Source: Pseudomonadota bacterium (GTDB taxonomy: Bacteria; Chloroflexota; UBA5177; JAJPKF01). Taken from it: a stretch of DNA of 64,000 nt. The stretch covers positions 194,747 to 258,746 of the forward strand of contig JAJPKF010000019.1 in assembly GCA_021323865.1 (NCBI GenBank), given 5' to 3'. The position numbers were made by a program, and so were the translations under genes. Below are positions 8,775 through 16,690 of this stretch, one piece after another. Below the pieces are notes generated by a model. It saw nothing but the letters and a program-made list of their open reading frames with translations. It searched no databases and was not told where the DNA came from. Position 1 is the first letter of the stretch. The number at the start of each line of letters is the position of its first letter.

Positions 8775-9335
8775 TCAGATGTGAAACGCAGGAGCCTGAC
8801 GATAGCGCGCAAGTGTGGGCGCGGACCGATCACGTTCAGACAGAGACGGATTGGCAACCGGCCAGCCAATGGCAAGATCTGGATCATTCCAACGGATGGC
8901 GCCCTCGGCTTGAGCGTTGTAATAAGCACTGCACTTGTACTGGATCTCGGCACATTCCGACAGGACAGCGAAACCGTGCCCGAACCCTACGGGGACATAA
9001 AGCTGCAGCAGATTGTCCGCCGACAGCTCGAGTCCGTACCAGCGCCCGAAAGTGGCCGAGCCGGCTCGAAGATCGACCGCGACGTCATAGACGCAACCCG
9101 ATGTACAGCGGACGAGCTTCGCCATCGGCGCGGATTGGTCTTGGTAGTGAATGCCTCGGATGACCCCACTCTTGGATTGCGAGTGATTATCCTGGACGAA
9201 CTCCTCCCGGATCCCATGTTGGGCAAAGCGTGCTCGATGGTATGACTCGAGAAAATGGCCCCGGTCGTCCCGAAAGCATGAGGGTTGAACAACGAGGACG
9301 CCCTCGAGGGGCGTGCTACGGACCTCAATCTCCAG
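8775..9335 (-). CDS. rmlC: dTDP-4-dehydrorhamnose 3,5-epimerase, probable CTG start
   Basis: RmlC epimerises C3 and C5 of dTDP-4-keto-6-deoxyglucose for dTDP-rhamnose. The frame gives a full cupin of 186 residues: STPLEGVLVVQP near the start, FRDDRGHFLESYH, the catalytic-His strand VIRGIHYQ (H63), VPVGFGHGF, YKCSAYY and WNDPDLAIGWP. The first ATG in this frame (9125) would remove 70 residues including the catalytic His. Upstream of it there is no ATG, GTG or TTG before the stop at 9345-9347; CTG at 9335 gives (M)EIEVRSTPLEG, where family members begin. It starts about 24 nt after the upstream acyltransferase stop. Other rhamnose genes are not in this window. Confidence 0.85.
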   Translation of the reverse strand: MEIEVRSTPLEGVLVVQPSCFRDDRGHFLESYHRARFAQHGIREEFVQDNHSQSKSGVIRGIHYQDQSAPMAKLVRCTSGCVYDVAVDLRAGSATFGRWYGLELSADNLLQLYVPVGFGHGFAVLSECAEIQYKCSAYYNAQAEGAIRWNDPDLAIGWPVANPSLSERDRSAPTLARYRQAPAFHI

Positions 9336-9359
9336 TGGTAGCTCTCACTCCCGGCAGCT

Positions 9360-10268
9360 CTACGCCGGCGCCTCATGCATCTCCGCAGTCACTGCCCGAG
9401 GCGCGTTTCCTGGCCACATCGGCCGAAACATGTACCACTGCTCCGGCGCTTCTCGGATCGCCGCCTCCAAGGAATCAGCCAATCGCTGGGTGACGATGCC
9501 GATGTCTCGTTTCCGGTCTCCAGTCAGGTCCTCGGTCACAGAGGGAAAAGCCCGGCCGCGGAAGGAGTTGTCCGGCTCCCGGTAAATATAGGCCGGAATG
9601 ACGCTCGCTCCAGTCTTCAAGGCAATGGTTGCCGGCCCCGCCGGCAGGGCCGTCATCCGGTTGAAGAATCTCACCGGCACACCGTCGCCACGAGAGAGCG
9701 GTCGGTCGAATAGGACCACGACCAGGCCCTTGCCGTGAAGGGCTCGGATGATCTCACGGATGGCGGTCGTGGGAATCAGCCGGAAGCCCTTCTGCTCCCT
9801 CGTCCCACGAATGAGCCGGTCGACGTACGGAGGTGAGAATGTATCCGCGACCGCGTAGAAGGGTCGGATGCGACTGGCCAGGGTGATGCCCCCCATGTCG
9901 GTGCTACCGAAGTGGCCAGTGGCCAGAATCACACCACGGCCCTGCTCCAGGCCTGCGACGACATGTTCCCAGCCGGCGATGGGCATGTCCGTCAAGAGGG
10001 GATCGTCCGGGCTCACGTTGGCGAAGCCCAGGAAATCGACGATCCCCTTTCCGAATTGGTGAAACGCCCGCCGTGCAACACGACGCACCTCAGGGTCTGT
10101 GGGACTTCCCTCGAGCACCACCGCTAGGTTGTCGATGCAGGTTTGACGCTTCGAGGTCCAGATCAGCCAGAGGAAGTCGGCGATTACCGTGGAGATTCGG
10201 TAGCGGAGGCCCAGGGGTAGGATGCGCGAACCCAGAGCCCCCGCTTGGATGACCAGGTACAGCCACAT
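9360..10268 (-). CDS. LpxL/HtrB-type lysophospholipid acyltransferase (copy 2)
   Basis: A 302-residue paralogue of the gene at 5150-6052, with catalytic H-x4-D in HFGSTD at residues 119-124 and the C-terminal WYMFRPMWP typical of the family. It begins 2 nt after the inositol-3-phosphate synthase stop, so tight co-expression is likely. The family acylates glycolipids. Next to an inositol-phosphate synthase, acylation of a phosphatidylinositol-based glycolipid (the job of mycobacterial PatA) is an attractive inference. The mannosyltransferases needed for PIMs are not seen here. Confidence 0.8.
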   Translation of the reverse strand: MWLYLVIQAGALGSRILPLGLRYRISTVIADFLWLIWTSKRQTCIDNLAVVLEGSPTDPEVRRVARRAFHQFGKGIVDFLGFANVSPDDPLLTDMPIAGWEHVVAGLEQGRGVILATGHFGSTDMGGITLASRIRPFYAVADTFSPPYVDRLIRGTREQKGFRLIPTTAIREIIRALHGKGLVVVLFDRPLSRGDGVPVRFFNRMTALPAGPATIALKTGASVIPAYIYREPDNSFRGRAFPSVTEDLTGDRKRDIGIVTQRLADSLEAAIREAPEQWYMFRPMWPGNAPRAVTAEMHEAPA

Positions 10269-10270
10269 GG

Positions 10271-11383
10271 CTAACCGACGGTGACCGCCTGCCGTTCCTC
10301 CAATGGGGTGGTGGCCTTGATGAAAGCCTCGGTCATCTCTCGCGCCTGGCCGTCACTGTACTGCACAGGCGGGGACTTCATGAAGTATGCGGACGGGCCT
10401 TCGAGGGCCCCAGAGATGGAATTGTCGAGCGCGAGCTTTGCGCAGCGGATTGCGTCGATCACGACGCCGGCTGAGTTCGGAGAGTCCCAGACCTCGAGCT
10501 TCAGCTCCACATTCAGGGGCACGTCGCCGAAGCTCCTGCCCTCCATCCGGATGTATGCCCACTTCCGGTCGGTCAGCCAGGCAACGTAGTCACTGGGACC
10601 GATGTGGACATCCGAGGCGTCGAGTGGATAGTCAAGCTGAGAGGTGACGGCATTGGTCTTCGAAATCTTTTTGGACTCCAAGCGCTCACGCTCGAGCATG
10701 TTCATGAAGTCGGTATTGCCGCCCACATTGAGCTGGCTGGTGCGCTCCATGCGCACACCACGCTCACGGAAGAGGCGAGTGAGCACTCGGTGAACGATGG
10801 TTGCTCCAACCTGAGACTTGATGTCGTCGCCAATGATGGGAAGGCCCTTCTGCTGAAACCGCGTCCTCCAATACTGTTCCCTGGCGATGAAGACGGGAAT
10901 GCAGTTGACAAAGGCACATCCTGCTTCCAGGATCTGCTCGACATACCATTTCGTGGCGGTCTCGCTACCCACAGGCAGGTAGTTGATCACCACATCGGTA
11001 CCGGTTTCCTTCAGGATGTTGACAATGTCGGCCGTCTGGCCCGGAGCCTTCTCGATGACTTGGGACAGATACTTGCCCAGACCATCGTGAGTCATGCCTC
11101 GTACCACCGGTACGTCGAGATGGGGCACATCCGAGAACTTCAACGTATTGTTCTGACCGCGGAAGATCGCCTCGGAGAGATCCGTCCCGACCTTGTCCTT
11201 GTCGATGTCGATGGCCGCCGAGAACTCGATATCGCGGATACGGTATCCGCCGAGGTTCACGTGCATGAGCCCAGGGACGAAATCTTCATCCTTGGCGTTC
11301 CGGTAGTACTGCACACCCTGAACCAGGGATGAGGCGCAGTTCCCGACGCCGATGATGCCGACACGAAGCTTTCCGGTAGTCAC
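10271..11383 (-). CDS. ino1: Inositol-3-phosphate synthase
   Basis: This enzyme converts glucose-6-phosphate to inositol-3-phosphate with NAD, the first step to inositol lipids or inositol-based thiols. The N-terminal Rossmann motif [12 protein letters not shown], the NYLPVGSE stretch, [12 protein letters not shown] and the [11 protein letters not shown] segment are those of actinobacterial-type Ino1. Start chosen at GTG 11383 ([10 protein letters not shown]) because GGAGGA lies 6 nt upstream; an in-frame TTG at 11398 would place that ribosome site inside the coding region. Product about 370 residues, normal for the family. It sits between an ArsR regulator and an acyltransferase on the minus strand. 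Confidence 0.93.
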   Translation of the reverse strand: MTTGKLRVGIIGVGNCASSLVQGVQYYRNAKDEDFVPGLMHVNLGGYRIRDIEFSAAIDIDKDKVGTDLSEAIFRGQNNTLKFSDVPHLDVPVVRGMTHDGLGKYLSQVIEKAPGQTADIVNILKETGTDVVINYLPVGSETATKWYVEQILEAGCAFVNCIPVFIAREQYWRTRFQQKGLPIIGDDIKSQVGATIVHRVLTRLFRERGVRMERTSQLNVGGNTDFMNMLERERLESKKISKTNAVTSQLDYPLDASDVHIGPSDYVAWLTDRKWAYIRMEGRSFGDVPLNVELKLEVWDSPNSAGVVIDAIRCAKLALDNSISGALEGPSAYFMKSPPVQYSDGQAREMTEAFIKATTPLEERQAVTVG

Positions 11384-11405
11384 GGTTGATCCTCCCAATG
11401 CTTCT

Positions 11406-11819
11406 CTAGAGTTTTACGGCCTTTGGTTTGGAAACGAGCGGTGCGGAGACATGCCCCTCCCTGCTGAGTGAAGGTCCCTCGACCTCTGCCTCTCGTTCGG
11501 CAGAGGACCTGAGATAGCTCGCGAGCAGGGAGCCGTTCTCCTCCAGGATGTGGGGACTCAGGCCGCAACGGACCTGTCTCCCCTCACGATGGGTCATAAC
11601 GATGCCGGCTCGTCGCAGGATGCGCAAGTGCCAGGACATGAGGGGCTGACTCACGCGCAGCGTCTGGCAGAGGTCCGTCACCGTGTCGCCGCTATCCCGC
11701 CAGAGAGCTGAAACAATCCGCAGACGCGTTTCATCCGCAAGGGCGCGATAGTGAGCAGCAAGCTCTCTCGAACCAAGCGGCTGGGCGTTGTGACCAGAGA
11801 CGGGATCCTGTCGAACCAT
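11406..11819 (-). CDS. ArsR-family winged-helix regulator
   Basis: A 137-residue protein with a winged helix-turn-helix: [17 protein letters not shown], then the recognition region [19 protein letters not shown] and a basic wing [12 protein letters not shown]. The CxC metal-binding motif of ArsR/SmtB sensors is absent from the DLCQTL helix, so a non-metal signal or a purely structural switch is likely. The C-terminal 40 residues are low complexity. It lies 22 nt upstream of ino1 and probably controls it or the whole unit. This placement resembles regulators that match inositol or phospholipid synthesis to demand, but the ligand is unknown. Confidence 0.8.
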   Translation of the reverse strand: MVRQDPVSGHNAQPLGSRELAAHYRALADETRLRIVSALWRDSGDTVTDLCQTLRVSQPLMSWHLRILRRAGIVMTHREGRQVRCGLSPHILEENGSLLASYLRSSAEREAEVEGPSLSREGHVSAPLVSKPKAVKL

Positions 11820-11836
11820 TGATAAGCAGCTCTTTA

Positions 11837-11852
11837 ATAAACGAACCTTTAT
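11837..11852. promoter_or_regulatory. Candidate operator upstream of the ArsR gene
   Basis: An AT-rich inverted repeat ATAAA-CGAACC-TTTAT lies 18 nt upstream of the ArsR start in an otherwise GC-rich region, overlapping the end of the PAP2 gene. The spacing suits a dimeric winged-helix repressor acting on its own promoter. No binding evidence is available. Confidence 0.4.
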
Positions 11853-12652
11853 ATGTTACCCGGTCGTGCCCGGTTCGTCAAGCGGGGTCGGGCGCCAATC
11901 TGCTTTCGTCCAGGGAAGAGCTCCGGACGCACATGCGGCCAGGCCACCAGCTGGATGGTTGCGAAACACAACGCCGCCACCACTACTCCACCCAGCACTT
12001 CGCTGGCGAAGTGATACGTGAGGCAGGACATCATCTCGGCCGCCCATGTCCCGCATAACAGCGCCAATACCGACCGACGGATCGGCGTGAACCGCACCCG
12101 GTGATATGCCACATAGGCCAAAGACGCCGAGAGTGCAGAGACGAACGCCGCCGTTCCGGAGGGAAACGAGTGCGCCGTCGCGATCCATGGGGTAAGCGGT
12201 GGGCCCTGGCGCGCAATGACCAGCTTCAGTGCCTCCGTCGCAAGTTGGGAGGCGATGACGGTAGACCCGCAGACTACGGCTGCCCAGGGAAGGTGCCTCC
12301 ATGCCAAGCCGAGACATGCGGCAAGCGTGAGCGCTCCACCCGCGAACAACGATAGGCGTTCGGAGTCCGAAACGAGACCGACGAGCGTCCATGACTCCAC
12401 GATCTCGAACCCTCGCGAACCAAGGTTTCCGGCAATGGCTCTGTAGCCCGCCGAGTCCATATTCGACATAGGTACGAATCTCACCAGAGCCGTGATGATC
12501 GCCAGCCCGAGGAGCCCAGCACTAAAGGCAGCAAGCCAGCGTTGCTGTCGTGTAGATATCGCTCGGTACCGTTCATGGAGCGTTGAGACCGAAGACGGCC
12601 GTACAGTACCCTCGAAATGGCGAGCAAGAGGGCGCTGGAGGGGAATGACCAT
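11849..12652 (-). CDS. PAP2-like membrane protein with degenerate catalytic motifs
   Basis: A 267-residue polytopic protein with about six hydrophobic segments and the layout of the PAP2 lipid-phosphatase family. Each signature is altered. Motif 1 (K-x6-RP) is K-LVIARQ-GP, motif 2 (PSGH) is PSGT in SFPSGTAAF, and motif 3 keeps one His but has Met for the usual Ser/Arg and Glu for the final Asp (HFASEVLGG). The general-acid His of motif 2 is therefore missing. It may be an inactive relative that binds or scrambles phospholipids, or a phosphatase with altered chemistry. It starts 17 nt after the phosphodiesterase stop and precedes the ArsR gene. Confidence 0.7.
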   Translation of the reverse strand: MVIPLQRPLARHFEGTVRPSSVSTLHERYRAISTRQQRWLAAFSAGLLGLAIITALVRFVPMSNMDSAGYRAIAGNLGSRGFEIVESWTLVGLVSDSERLSLFAGGALTLAACLGLAWRHLPWAAVVCGSTVIASQLATEALKLVIARQGPPLTPWIATAHSFPSGTAAFVSALSASLAYVAYHRVRFTPIRRSVLALLCGTWAAEMMSCLTYHFASEVLGGVVVAALCFATIQLVAWPHVRPELFPGRKQIGARPRLTNRARPGNI

Positions 12653-12669
12653 CGGGACTTACAGATCAA

Positions 12670-14469
12670 TCACGATTGGTCACGGTCACTCTCAGATGGA
12701 GCCGCTCGTCCAGATCCGGAGGTTTCGATGGAGGCCGCAACGACCGCCAGGGTTTCTCCGCGGCGGCCAAGGACGGGCGAGGTGGCGGCCGAGACGTCTC
12801 GGCGCCAGTACCGCTCGTCAAAGAGCTGATATAGCTGCGTCGCATCCTGGACCGATGCGACCGAGAACGGTACGCCCGCCGGGATAGCCATGAAGGGTTC
12901 CGATTGGCAGCCGCCCAATCCACCGTGGGCGCCCGCGTGGTCTTCAAAGTTGACCACCATCCCATCACGGTAGGCGCCGAACACGAGCACGTCTCCCGAT
13001 AGCGGAACGGAGGCCAGGTCGACAATCTGTGCGGCCACCGTAGCCGGGTCCCCGAATAGAGAGAGCTGCTTCAGGCGCTCCTCCGCCGTTGAGTCCAGTT
13101 GGACCGTTCCCTCCTTGGACAGGCCGACAACCCGTCCGTCCTCGTGACCAACGACCAGCCCAACGCCAGGATGTTGAACCACGCTCTCGAGCAGTCCCGG
13201 CGCGACCTGCTCGATCTGCGAGAGGTCCAGCCGCTCGGCAGCCTCGGTAAAGTAGACGTTCGCCAAGGAGCTGGAGTATATGGCCAGGATCGGGCTGTCG
13301 GCATCTTCGGCCAAACCCGCCTGCAGTGGCCCCGTGCCGATCAGCATGGCCAGCCGTGCCAGCCGGTCCAATACAAGCCGGGTGATCGATGAAGTACGAG
13401 GCCCGACCTCGTCGGAAAGTTCTTCGACTTGCTGGATGACTGAGAGATCCCGCTGAGCGCGGCTCTCGAGGTCGGCAGCCTCGAGACGCCGCACGTTGTG
13501 TTCGGACATGAACTGGCCCAGTGTCTGTCCGTAGAGATGATGAAACGGAAGTGATGGAGTCATGCCGTGGTCGCTCATGATGAAGAGATCGTACGACCTG
13601 AGCCGGCTTGCTCGAACGGCTTGGTATACATCGTCGATCTGCCGATCGATGGCTCTCAGCGCCCGGTAGGCATAGCGGCTGGTTGGCCCGAGGTGATGAG
13701 CGATCTCGTCATATCCAATGAAGTTGGCATAGATGGCCGGAACGCCCCGGAAGATGTCGAGCCGGACGCCCAGCACCGAGAGCTCCCGGAACAGGACATG
13801 CGTGAACGCTCGGGTAACCGGGAAGATGCCTTCGGGGGCCACGTAGTTGCCTTGAAGACGGCTCTGTCCTTGCTCAACCACTTCACGGAAGATTTCCCGA
13901 AGGGTGAGGGCAAAGGTGCGGGTCAATCGCCAGGGGTTGAGCAGCAGCAGCAAGAAGATGTCGATGCCGGTCAGCTTTGGCGGAAAGGTCGCGCGGCCCA
14001 ATGCGCCCGTGGTCAGCACGGCCCTCGACGCTCCTCCCGTGGCCATTCCGGTATAGACGCTCCCGTGACGGAGAAGACCCTCACGGCCTTTGGCACACGA
14101 CGACTCGACTTGCGCCATGTCGATAGGCCAGCTACAGATGATCGGCTTCCGGCGGCGCTTGTCATACCAATAGAACCCGGGGATCTCGGATTTGTCCCCG
14201 TACCACATCGCACACTGGATCGCAGCCGTGTCGCTGGGCATACCGCATTTCCATGACTCTAGGCGGTACGTGCCGGACTCAAGCAGTGCCTTGAGTCTGG
14301 GCAGATAACCCGCATCCATGGCGCTCACGAGATCGGAGTGAGCCAGCGCATCGATCTGCACGATGACGAATCCCCGACGCCGTCGCTCGAATGCGCTGAA
14401 AGGCAGCCCAAGCCGGCGCAGCGTAGCTGCCTCTTTGAGCGCTCGTAGAATGGCGCGCGCGAGGGTCAC
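12670..14469 (-). CDS. Alkaline-phosphatase-superfamily phosphodiesterase/nucleotide pyrophosphatase-like
   Basis: A 599-residue protein with the metal-site pattern of NPP-type phosphodiesterases: an early Asp (IVQIDALAH, D40), a probable Thr nucleophile in MPSDTAA (T81), GYDEIAHHLGP, MSDHGM and a late His region EDHAGAHGG. It would hydrolyse a phosphodiester or phosphonate; substrate unknown. A hydrophobic stretch IDIFLLLLLNPW sits mid-protein, and there is no clear signal peptide. The start is GTG at 14469. It heads a minus-strand unit with PAP2-like, ArsR, ino1, acyltransferase and rmlC genes, so a role in phospholipid or glycolipid head-group turnover is plausible. Confidence 0.75.
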   Translation of the reverse strand: MTLARAILRALKEAATLRRLGLPFSAFERRRRGFVIVQIDALAHSDLVSAMDAGYLPRLKALLESGTYRLESWKCGMPSDTAAIQCAMWYGDKSEIPGFYWYDKRRRKPIICSWPIDMAQVESSCAKGREGLLRHGSVYTGMATGGASRAVLTTGALGRATFPPKLTGIDIFLLLLLNPWRLTRTFALTLREIFREVVEQGQSRLQGNYVAPEGIFPVTRAFTHVLFRELSVLGVRLDIFRGVPAIYANFIGYDEIAHHLGPTSRYAYRALRAIDRQIDDVYQAVRASRLRSYDLFIMSDHGMTPSLPFHHLYGQTLGQFMSEHNVRRLEAADLESRAQRDLSVIQQVEELSDEVGPRTSSITRLVLDRLARLAMLIGTGPLQAGLAEDADSPILAIYSSSLANVYFTEAAERLDLSQIEQVAPGLLESVVQHPGVGLVVGHEDGRVVGLSKEGTVQLDSTAEERLKQLSLFGDPATVAAQIVDLASVPLSGDVLVFGAYRDGMVVNFEDHAGAHGGLGGCQSEPFMAIPAGVPFSVASVQDATQLYQLFDERYWRRDVSAATSPVLGRRGETLAVVAASIETSGSGRAAPSESDRDQS

Positions 14470-14475
14470 GGTCTA

Positions 14476-14500
14476 GGCCTCCCCGTACCCCACGGAGGCC
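14476..14500. promoter_or_regulatory. Inverted repeat in the start-proximal leader of the phosphodiesterase
   Basis: Perfect 7-bp repeat GGCCTCC/GGAGGCC separated by 11 nt, just upstream of the minus-strand phosphodiesterase start. It could be an operator or a leader hairpin that hides the ribosome site. Confidence 0.35.
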
Positions 14501-14511
14501 CGAAAGTGACC

Positions 14512-14555
14512 CCGGGGCGGCATTGCCGATTTTATCAACGCCCCGGCCGCCCCGG
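14512..14555. promoter_or_regulatory. Mutually exclusive GC hairpins between divergent genes
   Basis: The arm CCGGGGCGGC (14512-14521) pairs perfectly over 10 bp with GCCGCCCCGG (14546-14555). Its first 8 bases also pair perfectly with CGCCCCGG (14539-14546). The two structures exclude each other. The element lies 33 nt before moaC in the 118-nt divergent gap. It does not match the molybdenum-cofactor riboswitch as far as I can judge by eye. Confidence 0.4.
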
Positions 14556-14587
14556 AGAGAATACGATGCTTCCTCGAGGCTCCTGAG

Positions 14588-15079
14588 GTGACCGCTGATC
14601 AACCTTTCACTCACATAACCCCCGCAGGTGACGCTCGCATGGTGGACGTGGGTTCCAAGCCGGTGTCCGCGCGTGTGGCTCGGGCTCGATCCCGGCTTCG
14701 CGCTCAGCCTTCCACCATCCGAGCCATCGAGACGCAGACCGTCAAGAAGGGAGATGTGCTTGCTGTAGCTCGCGTCGCCGGTATCATGGCGGCCAAACGC
14801 ACCAGCGAGCTCATTCCTCTATGCCATCCCATTCCCATCTCGGCCGTCACCGTGACAATGGAGACGCATGATACGGCCGTCGAGATCACGGCGGAGGCGA
14901 AGACCGAGGCACAGACGGGAGTCGAGATGGAGGCCCTCACCGCCGTCTCCGTCGCCGCGCTGACCGTGTACGACATGTGCAAGTCCTTGGACCGTGGCAT
15001 GACGATTGAATGCACGGAGCTCATCTCCAAATCGGGCGGCGTGCATGGAGACTGGATCCGCCCGGAAGAACCGGCGTGA
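14588..15079 (+). CDS. moaC: Cyclic pyranopterin monophosphate synthase
   Basis: MoaC acts with MoaA in the first step of molybdenum cofactor synthesis, converting 3',8-cyclo-GTP to cyclic pyranopterin monophosphate. The 163-residue product has the family landmarks: ARMVDVGSKP, KGDVLAVARVAGIMAAK, LIPLCHPIPIS, EAKTEAQTGVEMEALTAVS and YDMCKSLDRGM. The GTG at 14588 is chosen because family members carry about 15 residues before MVDV; the ATG at 14639 would be too short. The ribosome site is weak. No other moa gene is in the window. Confidence 0.93.
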   Translation: MTADQPFTHITPAGDARMVDVGSKPVSARVARARSRLRAQPSTIRAIETQTVKKGDVLAVARVAGIMAAKRTSELIPLCHPIPISAVTVTMETHDTAVEITAEAKTEAQTGVEMEALTAVSVAALTVYDMCKSLDRGMTIECTELISKSGGVHGDWIRPEEPA

Positions 15080-15098
15080 GCTGCCGCAGGGTGCCCGG

Positions 15099-16547
15099 CT
15101 AGGCAACAGCCTCTACGTCTTCGTCGGAGGGCTCCGGATCTCCTTCGCCATCGGCGCCGGCGATCCCATACTCGCGCATCTTGGTGTAGAGCAGACGGCG
15201 ATACATGCCCAGCATCTGAGCCGCCCGACTCCGATTGCCGTTGGCTCGTCTCAGCGCCTCTTCGATGGCATCCTTCTCGACGTCGGCCACCATCTCCTTC
15301 AGGGTCATGCCTTGATTCAGCTTGTCCGCCACAGAACCCGCTTCTCCGCTCTGGTCGCGCGCCCCACTGAAGACGATGTGCTGACTGGTGATCACCTCCC
15401 CACGAGCCAGAACGATGGAGCGATGAACCACGTTCTCCAGCTCCCGCACATTTCCCGGCCAGCGATAGGAGAGCAGCTTCTCCAGCGCGTCGTCTGAGAT
15501 GCGCGGCGTGATGCCCGGCGGACTGTCCGAGCGATATTTCTGGAGGAAGTGCTCGACCAGCAGCGGCACGTCCTCCATGCGATCGCGGAGCGGAGGCATA
15601 CTCATTGAAATGACGTTGAGCCGGTAGTAGAGATCCTCTCGAAACCGCCCGTGAGTAACGTCGTTCTGAAGGTTCCGGTTGGTCGCGGCAATCACCCGGG
15701 TATCGACCTTGATGGGGGTCGAGCTTCCCACTCGTTCGAACTCGCGTTCCTGAAGGACCCGGAGCAGCTTCTTCTGGGTGTTCAGCGACATTTCCCCGAT
15801 CTCGTCGAGGAAGATGGTGCCCTTGTCGGCCATCTCAAAGCGACCCTTTCGGGTTCGGCTCGCGCTTGTGAATGCTCCCTGCTCGTGTCCGAACAGCTCG
15901 CTCTCGAGGAGAGACTCGGTCAAGGAGGCGCAGGCCACCTTCACGAATGGGCCGGCGCGTCGATGGGAGTTGAGGTAAAGCGCCGAGGCGACCAGCTCCT
16001 TGCCGGTACCGCTTTCTCCGTGAATCAGAATGGTGGCGTCTGATCGGGACACCCGGCCGATGGTCTTGTAGATCTCCTGCATTGCCGCACTGTTGCCGAT
16101 GATGTTGTCGAGCGGGTCGCGAGGAGTTTCGTCGAGTGCCTTGACTCGTGTGGCCAGCTCACGGTGGTCGAGTGTTCGCTGAACGGTCAGCAACAGGTCG
16201 TCTATGTCGAACGGTTTTGTGACATAGTCGTATGCACCAAGCTGCATTGCACGGATCGCCAAGTTGCTGGTTCCAAAGGCGGTCATGAGTAGCACGGGGA
16301 GGTCCACGGAGCTGCGCTTCATCTGCTCGAGAACCTCCATGCCCGAGAGGCCGGGCATACGAATGTCCATGATGAGTAGATCAGGCCGGTGCTTGTGTAT
16401 GGCCGGGAGAACCTCACGTCCGCTGGACGCCTCCACCAGTCGGTACCCCTCGTTTTCAAATAGGGTCTGCAGCAGGCTGCGGATGGAAGCGTCGTCATCC
16501 GCGATCAGAATTAGTTTGGGCTTGGTTGATGGACCGCCGTCGCTCAC
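15099..16547 (-). CDS. NtrC-type sigma-54 response regulator
   Basis: A 482-residue three-domain regulator. A receiver domain (about 10-125) has acidic residues DDD at 17-19, phospho-acceptor D61 ([10 protein letters not shown]) and K111 (TKPFD). An AAA+ domain (about 145-385) has Walker A GESGTGKE (177-184), the sigma-54 contact loop GAFTSA (224-229) and Walker [12 protein letters not shown] Fis-type helix-turn-helix (about 425-470, [19 protein letters not shown]) ends the protein. The loop is usually GAFTGA; here the second Gly is Ser while the key Thr is kept. GAGGAG lies 5 nt before the GTG start. No histidine kinase gene is adjacent. It is divergent from selB. Confidence 0.92.
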   Translation of the reverse strand: MSDGGPSTKPKLILIADDDASIRSLLQTLFENEGYRLVEASSGREVLPAIHKHRPDLLIMDIRMPGLSGMEVLEQMKRSSVDLPVLLMTAFGTSNLAIRAMQLGAYDYVTKPFDIDDLLLTVQRTLDHRELATRVKALDETPRDPLDNIIGNSAAMQEIYKTIGRVSRSDATILIHGESGTGKELVASALYLNSHRRAGPFVKVACASLTESLLESELFGHEQGAFTSASRTRKGRFEMADKGTIFLDEIGEMSLNTQKKLLRVLQEREFERVGSSTPIKVDTRVIAATNRNLQNDVTHGRFREDLYYRLNVISMSMPPLRDRMEDVPLLVEHFLQKYRSDSPPGITPRISDDALEKLLSYRWPGNVRELENVVHRSIVLARGEVITSQHIVFSGARDQSGEAGSVADKLNQGMTLKEMVADVEKDAIEEALRRANGNRSRAAQMLGMYRRLLYTKMREYGIAGADGEGDPEPSDEDVEAVA

Positions 16548-16690
16548 CTCTGCTCCTCGTCAGTTGGACTCTTCGCCACCAAGATTGTACTGAATACGGA
16601 CAGGTCGGTGTTCGCTGAATGCACCATACCCCTTCACTCCCAGCATCGGAGTTCCGAGTCCACCGAGCTCGGTCCTGCCTACGATTGGAT

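Noticed and set aside
9126..9335. Frameshift or selenocysteine explanation for the short rmlC
   Set aside because: The conserved sequence is continuous in a single frame with no TGA inside; only a standard start codon is missing.
8987..9376. Alternative minus-strand frame over the rmlC 5' region
   Set aside because: It has no family similarity, whereas the neighbouring frame gives an unbroken RmlC N-terminus.
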